Of a DNA stretch of 50,553 bases, positions 41,405 through 50,553 are shown one piece after another (the first letter of the stretch is position 1; each line of letters opens with the position of its first letter). The position numbers and the translations under genes were made by a program. The notes beneath the pieces were generated by a model. It worked only from the letters and a program-made list of their open reading frames with translations, did not search any database and was not told the origin of the DNA. This stretch comes from Thermoplasmata archaeon (GTDB lineage: Archaea; Thermoplasmatota; Thermoplasmata; Lutacidiplasmatales; UBA184): positions 1 to 50,553 of the forward strand of contig JAKAYT010000007.1 of NCBI GenBank assembly GCA_021826685.1. Direction: 5' to 3'.

Positions 41405-41842
41405 ATGGATCTGCAGACGGTCGAGGTAACGTTGACCCGAAAGGATGGCTATCGATTCGAGGTGGATTGGGGGATCGAAGGGGCGCCGGGGGGTGTCCTG
41501 GACGAGGCGCCGCCGCTCGGGGCCGGCGCCGGACCCAATCCCTCCCGTTTGGTCGCGTCGGCGGTCGCCCACTGCCTCTCCTCGAGTCTGCTTTTCTGCC
41601 TAGCCAAGTCCCACGCCTCGGCCGACTCGGTGCGCGCGGTGGCGCGCGCGGAAATCCAGCGGAACGAACGGGGGCGCTGGCGGCTGAGCCGCATCCGGGT
41701 GGAGTTGGATCCCGGCGTTCCGACGGCCAACTCGCCGGAGCTCGAACGTTGCAAAGGTCTCTTCGAGGACTTCTGCATCGTCACCGAGAGCATTCGTCAC
41801 GGGATCCCAGTAGATGTAAGTTGGAAGGCCTCGCCACCCTGA
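41405..41842 (+). CDS. OsmC/Ohr-family protein
   Basis: A 145-residue member of the OsmC family, thiol peroxidases that detoxify organic hydroperoxides. The first catalytic Cys is in VASAVAHCLSSSLLFC (about 46-61) and the second in LERCKGLFEDFCIVTESI (about 111-128). The glutamate/arginine partners are less clear. GPNPSRLVASAVAHCL matches the family helix. The ATG at 41405 is chosen because a GAGGGTG lies 8 bases before it; the GTG used in the track is 7 codons upstream. It stands alone after the tRNA pair. Confidence 0.82.
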   Translation: MDLQTVEVTLTRKDGYRFEVDWGIEGAPGGVLDEAPPLGAGAGPNPSRLVASAVAHCLSSSLLFCLAKSHASADSVRAVARAEIQRNERGRWRLSRIRVELDPGVPTANSPELERCKGLFEDFCIVTESIRHGIPVDVSWKASPP

Positions 41843-42189
41843 TCCTCCTCGCTGCCGGGTCATCAACGCCCTTCGCCGCCCCGGGCACGCAGAGCTTCCA
41901 CGAATCCGGGGGGGCGGCCCAGTGCCCCGTGGACTAGTGCACCGCCATCCGGTCCAGCGAAGACCTCGGCGTCCTGGCGATCTCGTGAGCCTGCTCGGCC
42001 CGGGCGGCCGCTGCTGTGACTACTCGCGCGCGGCGCTCCTCCTCCGCCAGGATCGCGGCGATCGGAACCCCGGTCCGTTCCTCCCGTCGCTCCGCTTCTG
42101 GGAGTCGCCCTCCCTGGGGTTTCGGGCTCCATCCGAAGCCGAGCGAGCGCACCCTGTCCGCGAGGGGAGTGCGGCCGGACAACCCTCGC
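41843..42189. other. degenerate region downstream of the AbrB-like gene
   Basis: About 350 bases without an intact gene. On the minus strand a different frame from the AbrB-like ORF reads ILAEEERRARVVTAAAARAE, which has coding-like composition and might be the displaced 3' part of that gene after a frameshift. No homology could be assigned. Confidence 0.35.
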
Positions 42190-42432
42190 TCAGCGGCGGG
42201 CGACGCTCCGGCTCTGCACCGTTTCCTCGAGCGTGCTCGCTCGGCGGCCCGGCGAGCTACGTCGGGCATGGGTCGCGGGCTGGATCCACAGCGACGAGCC
42301 ATGCGGTATCGTCTCGAGCTCTTGACCGTCCACCCACCCCAGCTCGCGCACCTGGCGGGGTGGGACCGACAGTACCCAACGATAGTACACCGTTCCTTCG
42401 TACACCCGGTTGACGACCTTGCGTAGCCGCAT
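42190..42432 (-). CDS. AbrB-like DNA-binding protein, possibly frameshifted
   Basis: An 80-residue product whose first 52 residues form a swapped-hairpin AbrB-like domain (VVNRVYEGTVYYRWVLSVPP then VRELGWVDGQELETIPHGSS). The rest is Arg/Ser-rich and looks like the wrong frame. Similar archaeal proteins carry a further helical domain here, and a neighbouring frame continues downstream, so a frameshift near residue 55 is likely. A GGAGG site and, further out, a TATA-like ctaatata precede it. AbrB-like proteins act as regulators or antitoxins; no toxin gene is seen. Confidence 0.55.
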   Translation of the reverse strand: MRLRKVVNRVYEGTVYYRWVLSVPPRQVRELGWVDGQELETIPHGSSLWIQPATHARRSSPGRRASTLEETVQSRSVARR

Positions 42433-42513
42433 CGGATTTCGGCTCCCCTCCGGGAGATGGAGCCGTGTATATTAGTACTCTAAATCTGGGCGCGGATTAA
42501 TAGCCATCCCCGG

Positions 42514-43647
42514 ATGGGCCGTCCGATGATTCCGAACTACCCGGAATCTACGCGGCGCGCCTTCGCGCGGAACGTCCTCGAGAACACGCTCCGCATGAAT
42601 CGGGGCGAGAACCTCATGATCGAGACGTGGAGCGCCACGCTCCCCTGGGCGGAGAGTTTCGAACTCGAGGCGCGCATTCTCGGGGCGCGGCCGCTCCTCC
42701 TCGTCGAGGACGAAGCCACGTTCTGGTCCGCGGTCGAGAACGCGCCGGCCGCACAGGTGGCCCGCGTCGGGAGTCACGAGTGGGCCGCATTGAAGGCGTC
42801 GGATGCCCACATGTTCTTTTGGGGGCCCTACGACACGGTCCGGGAGCAGTCGCTGCCCGACTCGGTGGTCGCTCAGATCGATGCCGCGGATCACGAGTGG
42901 TTCCGCCTCGTGGCGAAGCACGGTATCCGGTGCGCGCGTTGGGACCTCGGTCGGACCAACGAGGCTACGGCCCGGGAGTACGGGGTGGATGTCGACGCAT
43001 GGCGACGCGAGCTCGTGGACGCGGCGCTGGTCGATCCTCACACCCTCCGGCGGGACGGACGGCGGATCGCGCAGGGGCTCCGCCGCGGGAAGGAGGTACG
43101 GATTACGCATCCCAACGGCACGGACCTCACGCTGCACCTGGCCGGGCGCTCCCCACGGATCGACGACGGAGTGATCGACGCGGACGACCTCCGCACGGGG
43201 AACGTGGTTGCGGTGGTTCCGAGCGGCGTGACGGCGGTTACCGTGGACGAGCACTACGCCGAAGGATCCTATGTGGGGGACTCGACCGGCGTGATGTTCT
43301 ACCGGATGGAGCCAACGGCGCTACCGGCGGGAACGTGGACATTCCGACGCGGAAGGCTCGTCCAGTACGGGTTCCGGACCAAGGCAGAAGCGTTCGAGCG
43401 CGCCTACCCCCGACTCGGTCCGGGAAAGGATCGGCCCGGTCTCCTGTCCGTAGGGTTGAACCCGAAGCTCTCGCTGAGCCCGCTCCTGTTCGATCAGGGC
43501 CGTGGGACGATCGCTTTGACGATCGGGCGCGACGCCCATCAGGGCGGAAAGACCCGGACCCCCCACTTCACCGCGTACCAGCTGCTCCACGGAGCGACGA
43601 TGACGATCGACGGCGAGACTCTTGTCGAGGCCGGAGATATCCGCTGA
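42514..43647 (+). CDS. M29-type leucyl aminopeptidase (aminopeptidase T-like)
   Basis: A 377-residue protein of the M29 metallopeptidase family, which removes N-terminal residues from peptides. After an N-terminal domain (LRMNRGENLMIETW, ARPLLLVEDEATFW), the central region has VRITHPNGTDLTLHLAGR (about 195-212) and VVPSGVTAVTVDEHYAEGSYVGD (about 233-255), where acidic and histidine metal ligands are expected. The C-terminal part has LSVGLNPKL and IGRDAHQGGKTRTPHF. A TATA-like gattaat lies about 15-20 bases before the ATG at 42514; the internal ATG at residue 5 (42526) is the better leaderless start by spacing. Metal and specificity were not read in detail. Confidence 0.8.
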   Translation: MGRPMIPNYPESTRRAFARNVLENTLRMNRGENLMIETWSATLPWAESFELEARILGARPLLLVEDEATFWSAVENAPAAQVARVGSHEWAALKASDAHMFFWGPYDTVREQSLPDSVVAQIDAADHEWFRLVAKHGIRCARWDLGRTNEATAREYGVDVDAWRRELVDAALVDPHTLRRDGRRIAQGLRRGKEVRITHPNGTDLTLHLAGRSPRIDDGVIDADDLRTGNVVAVVPSGVTAVTVDEHYAEGSYVGDSTGVMFYRMEPTALPAGTWTFRRGRLVQYGFRTKAEAFERAYPRLGPGKDRPGLLSVGLNPKLSLSPLLFDQGRGTIALTIGRDAHQGGKTRTPHFTAYQLLHGATMTIDGETLVEAGDIR

Positions 43648-43764
43648 TCCGGAGGCCGGCCGGCACCGGCGGTCTACTTCTTCGCGACGAGCGGCCCCCT
43701 CCCGGACCCTGGCCGCCATCCCGAGCGGCGGGTGGCGCGCGATGCGGTTCCGGCGTCTCACCCA

Positions 43765-43960
43765 CTAGTCGCCCCGCTTCCTCTCAAAAGCGAGGATCAT
43801 CCCGTTCTCCCCGCACGGCGTCGCCCAGATCGAGCGCCGGCGCGAGTGCGCGTTCCCATGCGCTTCGGCTCCGATAGAAACGCCCCTACCGTCTCGCCCG
43901 GAGCGTCGAACTCGCTACCGGTATCCTCGATGTGCACGATGGCTCGTCGTTCAAGGTTCG
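43765..43960 (-). pseudogene. decayed SRPBCC-domain gene
   Basis: On the minus strand one frame reads NLERRAIVHIEDTGSEFDAP and AFLSEPKRMG, the start of an SRPBCC (polyketide-cyclase/START-like) domain. A second frame then gives HSRRRSIWATPCGENG and MILAFERKRGD before a stop. So at least one frameshift and an early stop break the gene. The remaining part towards the M29 gene shows no coherent continuation. It is distinct from the intact SRPBCC gene at 27 kb. Confidence 0.55.
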
Positions 43961-44026
43961 GAAGGAAATCGGCGCATGTGGCCCGGCCGGAGCCGGGAAA
44001 GGGTTGGTCGGGAGCGAATTGCTCGA

Positions 44027-44440
44027 TCAGTGGGCGCCGCAGCCGTCGGCTCCACAGCCGCAACCGTCGGCTCCCTCGTCGGGAGCGGGGGCCCGCAGCG
44101 TGGATAGCTTCGGTGCGTGGATCTTGAACCCGGTCGCGTCGAGGCCTTCCATGAAGTCGATCGACCCTCCCTCGAGGAGCTCGGCGCTGAGGTCATCGAC
44201 CAACAGGGAGAAGCCGTCCACCTTGACCACCTGGTCACCGGGGCGCTGGCGGTCGAACGCCATCCCGAACCGGGGCCCGCTGCCGCTGCCGCAACCGCAG
44301 CCTCCGCCGCCGCTGCCACAGCCGCATCCGCCGCCCGACTCTTCGAGATAGACCCGCACTCCCGTGCCGGGGGTCTGGCTCTGGATCAGCTCCCGAACCT
44401 GGGCTCGCGCTTCCTTCGTTACGTCCACCTGTAAACTCAT
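44027..44440 (-). CDS. A-type Fe-S carrier homologue (HesB/IscA) with Cys-Gly-rich insertions
   Basis: A 137-residue HesB/IscA-fold protein. The N-terminal VDVTKEARAQVREL and the core FGMAFDRQRPGDQVVKVDGF, LLVDDLSAELLEGGSIDFMEGL and GFKIHAP match the family. The usual single-Cys loop (GGCSG) is replaced by a 17-residue run GCGCGSGGGGCGCGSGSG with four Cys, and the C-terminus ends GADGCGCGADGCGAH with three more. A-type carriers normally have three Cys in total. It may bind a cluster or metal ions with altered stoichiometry. A palindrome GTGTAC-N8-GTACAC lies at the predicted transcription start. Confidence 0.75.
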   Translation of the reverse strand: MSLQVDVTKEARAQVRELIQSQTPGTGVRVYLEESGGGCGCGSGGGGCGCGSGSGPRFGMAFDRQRPGDQVVKVDGFSLLVDDLSAELLEGGSIDFMEGLDATGFKIHAPKLSTLRAPAPDEGADGCGCGADGCGAH

Positions 44441-44458
44441 GCGTTCGGGGCCCTCCTC

Positions 44459-44478
44459 GTGTACCCCTCGCAGTACAC
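44459..44478. promoter_or_regulatory. palindromic operator-like element of the HesB gene
   Basis: GTGTAC-CCCTCGCA-GTACAC is a perfect 6-bp inverted repeat with an 8-base spacer. The TATA-like cttaaata of the minus strand (44491-44498) predicts a transcription start near 44467, at the centre of the dyad. Binding there would block initiation. Confidence 0.5.
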
Positions 44479-44490
44479 CCGGTCCGTTCT

Positions 44491-44498
44491 ATTTAAGC
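44491..44498 (-). promoter_or_regulatory. TATA box of the Cys-rich HesB gene
   Basis: On the minus strand cttaaata is AT-rich in a GC-rich context and 50 bases before the ATG, giving a leader of about 25 bases that contains a GGAGG site. Confidence 0.5.
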
Positions 44499-44535
44499 CT
44501 CAGGGAGGAAGCGCTCGTCCCGGCGCCCCCCGTCC

Positions 44536-44874
44536 CTAGGCGCTGAACGACTTCCCGCACGAACACGTCTCCTTCGCGTTCGGGTTGTAGATCTTGAACC
44601 CGGACTCTTCGAGACTCATCAGGAAGTCGACCCTAACGCCGTCCAGGAGGGGCGCGCTCGCCTTGTCCACCACGACCTTGACCGTGCCTCCGTCGAAGGC
44701 GACCTCGTCGCCGGTTTCCTGGCGGTCGAAAGTCATACCGTAGCTGAGCCCGGAGCAGCCTCCGCCTTGGACGAACAGCCTGAGCGCGCTCCCGGGCTTG
44801 TTCTGGCGCTGCATCACCTTGAGGACCTGATCCTGCGCGGCCGGAGTCAACTCCACGTGCACCATCGTTTCCAC
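44536..44874 (-). CDS. A-type Fe-S cluster carrier (IscA/ErpA family)
   Basis: A 112-residue A-type carrier protein that delivers Fe-S clusters to targets. All three family Cys are present: LFVQGGGCSGLSYGMTFD (about residue 40) and the C-terminal ETCSCGKSFSA. Other signatures are VVVDKASAPLLDGVRVDF and ESGFKIYNPNA. The GTG at 44874 is kept as start because an ataaaac TATA box lies 25 bases before it, which fits a leaderless transcript; an ATG three codons inside is possible. The paralogue downstream has Cys-rich expansions. No isc or suf scaffold genes are adjacent. Confidence 0.9.
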   Translation of the reverse strand: METMVHVELTPAAQDQVLKVMQRQNKPGSALRLFVQGGGCSGLSYGMTFDRQETGDEVAFDGGTVKVVVDKASAPLLDGVRVDFLMSLEESGFKIYNPNAKETCSCGKSFSA

Positions 44875-45001
44875 CGAGAGAACTAGGCCGGTAGGGGGAT
44901 AAAACGACTACGTTGGGCTCGCGCCATCTTGTTCCTCGGCGACGGCCACGCGGGAGGGTAGGCGCCGGCAGGGGTTTATCGTTCGGAGTCCTGGGGGGGC
45001 C

Positions 45002-45874
45002 ATGTGTCGGCTCTTGGGCCTACTCGGCTCGCCTCACCAGCCTCCGTACCACTGGCTCGTCCGGAGCGACCGGAGCCTTCTCTCGCTCTCCAACGTACGC
45101 GAGGAGGCGCGTCAGGGCGAGGGGTGGGGGATCGCCTGGTATGCGCCGAACCGTCAGGTCGCCCTCGTAAAGGGAATCGGTTGCGCGGCGGATCCCGGTG
45201 AGCGCGAAGCGTTCACGGCTGCCGCAGCGCGGGCCGAGCCGCCGCTCGTGCTGGGCCACCTGAGAAAGGCGTCGAATCCGAAGCGGCTCCCTCGCGAGCA
45301 ATTGTTGGGGCTGGCGAACAGCCAACCGTTCGCCTACGGGAGCACCCTCTTCGCCCACAACGGATCGATTCCGCTTCCCGACGCGACCCGAGCGCTCTGC
45401 GGGCCCTACGAGGCGGAGATCCGCGGCGTGAACGATAGCGAGGTCCTGTTCTACCTATTGCTGAACCACCTCGACTCGACTCCGGATCCGGCGCGCGCGT
45501 TCGCCGACACGGTCGCCGACCTCACGCATGTGTGGGATCGCGAGGGCCACCCAGGGAAGTACCCGTATGCCGGGCTGAACGTCCTGCTCGCCCTCGGCCC
45601 GCACGAGCTTTGGGCGTTCTGCCTCTACACGGGCGATCCGAAGTGCGGTCTACGCGACGAAACGACCCCGTACTATCAGATGACCTACGCCGGGGATTCG
45701 TCGCACGTCGTGATCGCGAGCGAGACCCTCGACACGGTCCGCAAGGACTGGAAGCCGCTGACGAACGGGAATTACCTCGTGGCGCAGGACGACCGAGGCA
45801 CGGTGCGGTTCCGAACGGGCGCCATCCCGCTCGCCCCCGCACTTCGGCCGGCTCTCGCTCTGCCCGCGGCGTAA
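45002..45874 (+). CDS. class II glutamine amidotransferase
   Basis: A 290-residue Ntn-type glutamine amidotransferase. The protein starts MCRLLGLLG, so Cys2 becomes the N-terminal nucleophile after Met removal. Other GATase II signatures are EGWGIAWYAPN (about 40-50), GHLRKASNP near 86, FAHNGSIPLP near 117 and NDSEVLFYLLLNHL near 145. The domain occupies the whole protein, as in YafJ/EgtC-type stand-alone proteins, so the amidation or hydrolysis partner is unknown. A TATA-like gtttatc lies about 27 bases before the ATG. The following gene starts 22 bases after its stop and may be cotranscribed. Confidence 0.87.
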   Translation: MCRLLGLLGSPHQPPYHWLVRSDRSLLSLSNVREEARQGEGWGIAWYAPNRQVALVKGIGCAADPGEREAFTAAAARAEPPLVLGHLRKASNPKRLPREQLLGLANSQPFAYGSTLFAHNGSIPLPDATRALCGPYEAEIRGVNDSEVLFYLLLNHLDSTPDPARAFADTVADLTHVWDREGHPGKYPYAGLNVLLALGPHELWAFCLYTGDPKCGLRDETTPYYQMTYAGDSSHVVIASETLDTVRKDWKPLTNGNYLVAQDDRGTVRFRTGAIPLAPALRPALALPAA

Positions 45875-45895
45875 CCGGCGGCCGCGGCGGGCACG

Positions 45896-46783
45896 ATGGC
45901 CGCTTCGATGATCAGCGGGCCCGACCTCGGAGGAGGGTACCTCCATCAGCTCACGATGGACGCTCGCCGATCGCCGAACCTGTTCACCTATCACGCCCAG
46001 GCCGGCGGCCAGGACGCGGGAGGCCCGCCCCTGGGCTCTCTCGCGCCGCTCGACTTCCGTCACCCGAAGACCCCGTGCCCGTTCGGCGGACCGCGGTGCT
46101 GGGAACGGGAGTTCGAGCTGCCGAGCACGTTCCAGGCGCGCGTGCGGCAGGCCTACAATCGCTTCCGCTTCGTGCTCTCCGCACAGCTCGAACAGCTCTA
46201 CGCGAACCGGGCGCCGACGATCGAGAGCGCGCTGGTCGAGATCGCCTCCCGGCTCGGTGAGCCGAGCCCGACCGCGGAGAAGTTCTGGTACGTCGGGGGC
46301 TCGACGGCCGTGTGGCTGCAGGGGGTCGATATCGCACCGCGCGATATCGACCTGGGCGCGAACCGGGACGGGGTCGATCGGCTCGCCCAGTCCCTCGTCG
46401 AGTACTTGGTTGAACCGGTCGCCCCGACCCACTGGGGCAGCCGCTCCGTCTACGGGGCCCGAGCCTTCGTCGGAACGATGCAGGACGGCGCACGAGTGGA
46501 GTGGGGGGTCGACCGAAAGCCTCGGCCCGATGGAGGGGAGCCCGAATGGTCCGCGGACCCTCGCCAGGTCCGCCTGGAGACCGTGGACTTTCACGGACAC
46601 CGGTTCTTCGTCACCCGGCCCGAGTACGCGCTCGTCCGCGCGATCCAGCAGGAAGCGACCGAGCGGATCGAGAAGGTCTCGAGCGCAGTCCGCGCGCTCG
46701 GGCCGGACCGCGATCTCCTCGCGCGACTCGCCCAGCGCGCGCGCCTGAACGCGGCGGGACGCGAGGTGCTCGCGCAGCTGTGA
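45896..46783 (+). CDS. nucleotidyltransferase-fold protein
   Basis: A 295-residue protein. The first 115 residues form an unrecognised domain with CPFGGPRCWEREFELPSTFQ and a helix rich in Arg and Gln. From about 135 there is a nucleotidyltransferase fold of the kind seen in aminoglycoside adenylyltransferases and antitoxin-like proteins: YVGGSTAVWLQGVDIAPRDIDLGAN (about 138-162), where GGS and DID are the nucleotide and metal site. VEWGVDRK supplies a possible third acidic residue. The C-terminal helices (LVRAIQQEATERIEKVSSAV) are typical companions. It starts 22 bases after the amidotransferase. The substrate is unknown. Confidence 0.7.
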   Translation: MAASMISGPDLGGGYLHQLTMDARRSPNLFTYHAQAGGQDAGGPPLGSLAPLDFRHPKTPCPFGGPRCWEREFELPSTFQARVRQAYNRFRFVLSAQLEQLYANRAPTIESALVEIASRLGEPSPTAEKFWYVGGSTAVWLQGVDIAPRDIDLGANRDGVDRLAQSLVEYLVEPVAPTHWGSRSVYGARAFVGTMQDGARVEWGVDRKPRPDGGEPEWSADPRQVRLETVDFHGHRFFVTRPEYALVRAIQQEATERIEKVSSAVRALGPDRDLLARLAQRARLNAAGREVLAQL

Positions 46784-46838
46784 AGCGCGCTTCGCTTGGA
46801 AACCAAAGTTCTTTTGCCACCCTGCCGCGCCCTCGGCG

Positions 46839-47663
46839 ATGCTGGCCCAACCCCCGACGCTCGTTCCGGAACACCTGACGCCGCACGATCTGGTCGCCTA
46901 CTATCACTGCCCGCACGAGATGGAGCTCACGCGGGCGGAGCGTGAGGCGCGCCGCACGGGCGGGATCGCTTCCCCCTGCACGCCCGAACGGGTGGTCCCG
47001 CTTCGCCACTCGCCGCTGTTCAGCCCACCCCTCGCCGAGATCGAGGTCGTTCCCGGACGGCTCGACCTCGGTCCGGACGACTATCTCGTCTACGAAGACG
47101 AGGGCGAGGACGACCTTCCGATGCTCTTCCCGCCGGAGCGGGTCCGGCACGACGCACGGTTCGTCGCGGGACCCGGCAACTTGCACGATCCCGAGCTCGG
47201 GTTCGCCGGTCGACCGGATCTGGTGATCGCGCGCCGGGGAGACGTTCTGGTCCCTCTCGAGTACAAGGAGACCCACCTCTTCGTCGGGTACCACGAGGCG
47301 CACGGACGGGTCTTCGACACGGTCCAAGCGATCGCGGAGTGCCGATTGGTCCATGCCGCCTTCGGGCGCCGTCCTCCGTACGCCCTCATCCTCTACGGCG
47401 ATCGCTTGGGGGATGGCGAGCGCGAGGGGTTCGTCCGGATCCCGTACACGGACGCCGGAGAGCACTGGTTGCGCGCGGCATTGATGCAGATCCGCACCGA
47501 CCGAGATCGCGCGCCCGTACCGGCCGAGCGGAACTGCGCCGGATGCACACCGAACGGCGAGGGTCGGTGCCGCTTCGCCGCGGCCCGGTACGACGGGCCG
47601 CACCACCGTGCGAGCTGGCACGCGATGCCGCGCGAACCGACGACGCGTCTGCCCGGCCGCTGA
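46839..47663 (+). CDS. Cas4-like PD-(D/E)XK nuclease with Fe-S-type cysteines
   Basis: A 274-residue protein resembling Cas4/RecB-type nucleases. The N-terminal Cys is in YYHCPHEMELTRAE (about 21-34). The nuclease core is marked by GFAGRPDLVIARRGDVLVPLEYKE (about 126-149), giving the Asp and the E-x-K. Three C-terminal Cys in NCAGCTPNGEGRCRFA (about 232-247) complete the four-Cys cluster typical of Cas4 and AddB-like proteins. There is no CRISPR array or other cas gene in the window, so it is a stand-alone member, perhaps acting in DNA repair. It lies about 300 bases upstream of the 23S rRNA gene. Confidence 0.75.
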   Translation: MLAQPPTLVPEHLTPHDLVAYYHCPHEMELTRAEREARRTGGIASPCTPERVVPLRHSPLFSPPLAEIEVVPGRLDLGPDDYLVYEDEGEDDLPMLFPPERVRHDARFVAGPGNLHDPELGFAGRPDLVIARRGDVLVPLEYKETHLFVGYHEAHGRVFDTVQAIAECRLVHAAFGRRPPYALILYGDRLGDGEREGFVRIPYTDAGEHWLRAALMQIRTDRDRAPVPAERNCAGCTPNGEGRCRFAAARYDGPHHRASWHAMPREPTTRLPGR

Positions 47664-47788
47664 CCGCTCCGCCGGTAGAGCGAAGAGCCCACGCGCGGAG
47701 AGCGGCCGCCGCCCGCCCGGTACGCGGTCGGTCGGACTGTTCGCAACATTCCGCAGCCGGTGCCGAGCCGGTCCCTCGTTGCGCACGG

Positions 47789-47795
47789 TTAAATA
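47789..47795 (+). promoter_or_regulatory. TATA box of the 23S rRNA gene
   Basis: The sequence ttaaata is the only AT-rich box in this GC-rich intergenic region. It predicts a transcription start near 47818 and a leader of about 150 bases before mature 23S. The leader has no gene and probably forms the 5' half of the 23S processing stem. Confidence 0.55.
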
Positions 47796-47964
47796 AGGAG
47801 CCGAACTCGCATTCGGGCCGCGCTGCGGTTCATCCGTGGACGGCCCGTGCACCCGCAGAGGCCGGAGCCTCTCCGGGGAAGGGCGAAGGGCGACGGTCCC
47901 TGGGGGGGCCGAAGCCGATGACGCCGATCACACGCGTTCTGGACGCTTGTCGAATGCAATCAGT

Positions 47965-50553
<2,589 letters not shown>

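Noticed and set aside
1-47800. CRISPR array, suggested by the Cas4-like gene
   Set aside because: No regularly spaced direct repeats were seen on reading through the intergenic regions, and no other cas gene is present.

Overview
The window is archaeal and GC-rich. It carries a set of informational genes found only in Archaea (or in Archaea and eukaryotes): RNA polymerase subunits Rpo11 and Rpo7, Spt4, transcription factor S, ribosomal proteins S24e and S27ae, an Alba chromatin protein, archaeal-type ProRS, GTP-dependent dephospho-CoA kinase, Taw2, KptA, DUF373 and type II GAPDH. Many genes have a TATA-like box about 25-30 bases before the start codon and no usual Shine-Dalgarno, so leaderless transcription looks common. 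The 23S rRNA gene has its own promoter and no 16S gene upstream, which is the unlinked rRNA layout known from Thermoplasma and relatives. Together these suggest a high-GC member of the Thermoplasmatota, possibly one of the soil or sediment lineages. The placement is inference.

Layout. 0.1-26.8 kb is dense core sequence: a membrane glycosyltransferase and an aldehyde dehydrogenase; rpoL-kptA divergent from purD; tfs-asnS; a GNAT protein; a decayed methyltransferase next to tRNA-Leu; alba overlapping a large RDD-domain membrane protein tail to tail; an aspartase-like lyase; a TrmB regulator and taw2; an ubiE-aminotransferase operon; proS; DUF373; a phosphoribosyltransferase; glutamate dehydrogenase; acyl-CoA dehydrogenase-thiL; gap; and the rpoE-spt4-DPCK-rps24e-rps27ae cluster.

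27-44 kb is looser and accessory. It holds an ArsR/SRPBCC operon facing a RibD/DHFR-like reductase, about 1.9 kb of mostly decayed DNA (alcohol dehydrogenase fragment, probable integrase remnant) abutting tRNA-Arg, and an aromatic-ring cluster: thioesterase and FAH hydrolase on one strand, and SDR, PaaA-like diiron protein, gentisate dioxygenase and cyclase on the other. An arsenic cluster (arsR-arsM-arsC, then ACR3), a CPA2 antiporter, a winged-helix protein, tRNA-Asn with an apparent T-loop intron, a CAU tRNA, OsmC, an AbrB-like protein, an M29 aminopeptidase and another decayed SRPBCC gene follow.

44-50.5 kb has two A-type Fe-S carrier homologues (one with unusual Cys-Gly runs and a perfect palindrome at its predicted transcription start), a class II glutamine amidotransferase, a nucleotidyltransferase-fold protein, a Cas4-like nuclease without CRISPR, and the 23S rRNA gene, which runs off the end.

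The most interesting points are the compact gentisate-type aromatic cluster with a lone PaaA-like oxygenase, the T-loop intron of tRNA-Asn, the Cys-Gly-rich HesB protein with its operator-like dyad, and the tRNA-bounded island full of decayed genes. All calls are from reading the sequence; no database search was run.
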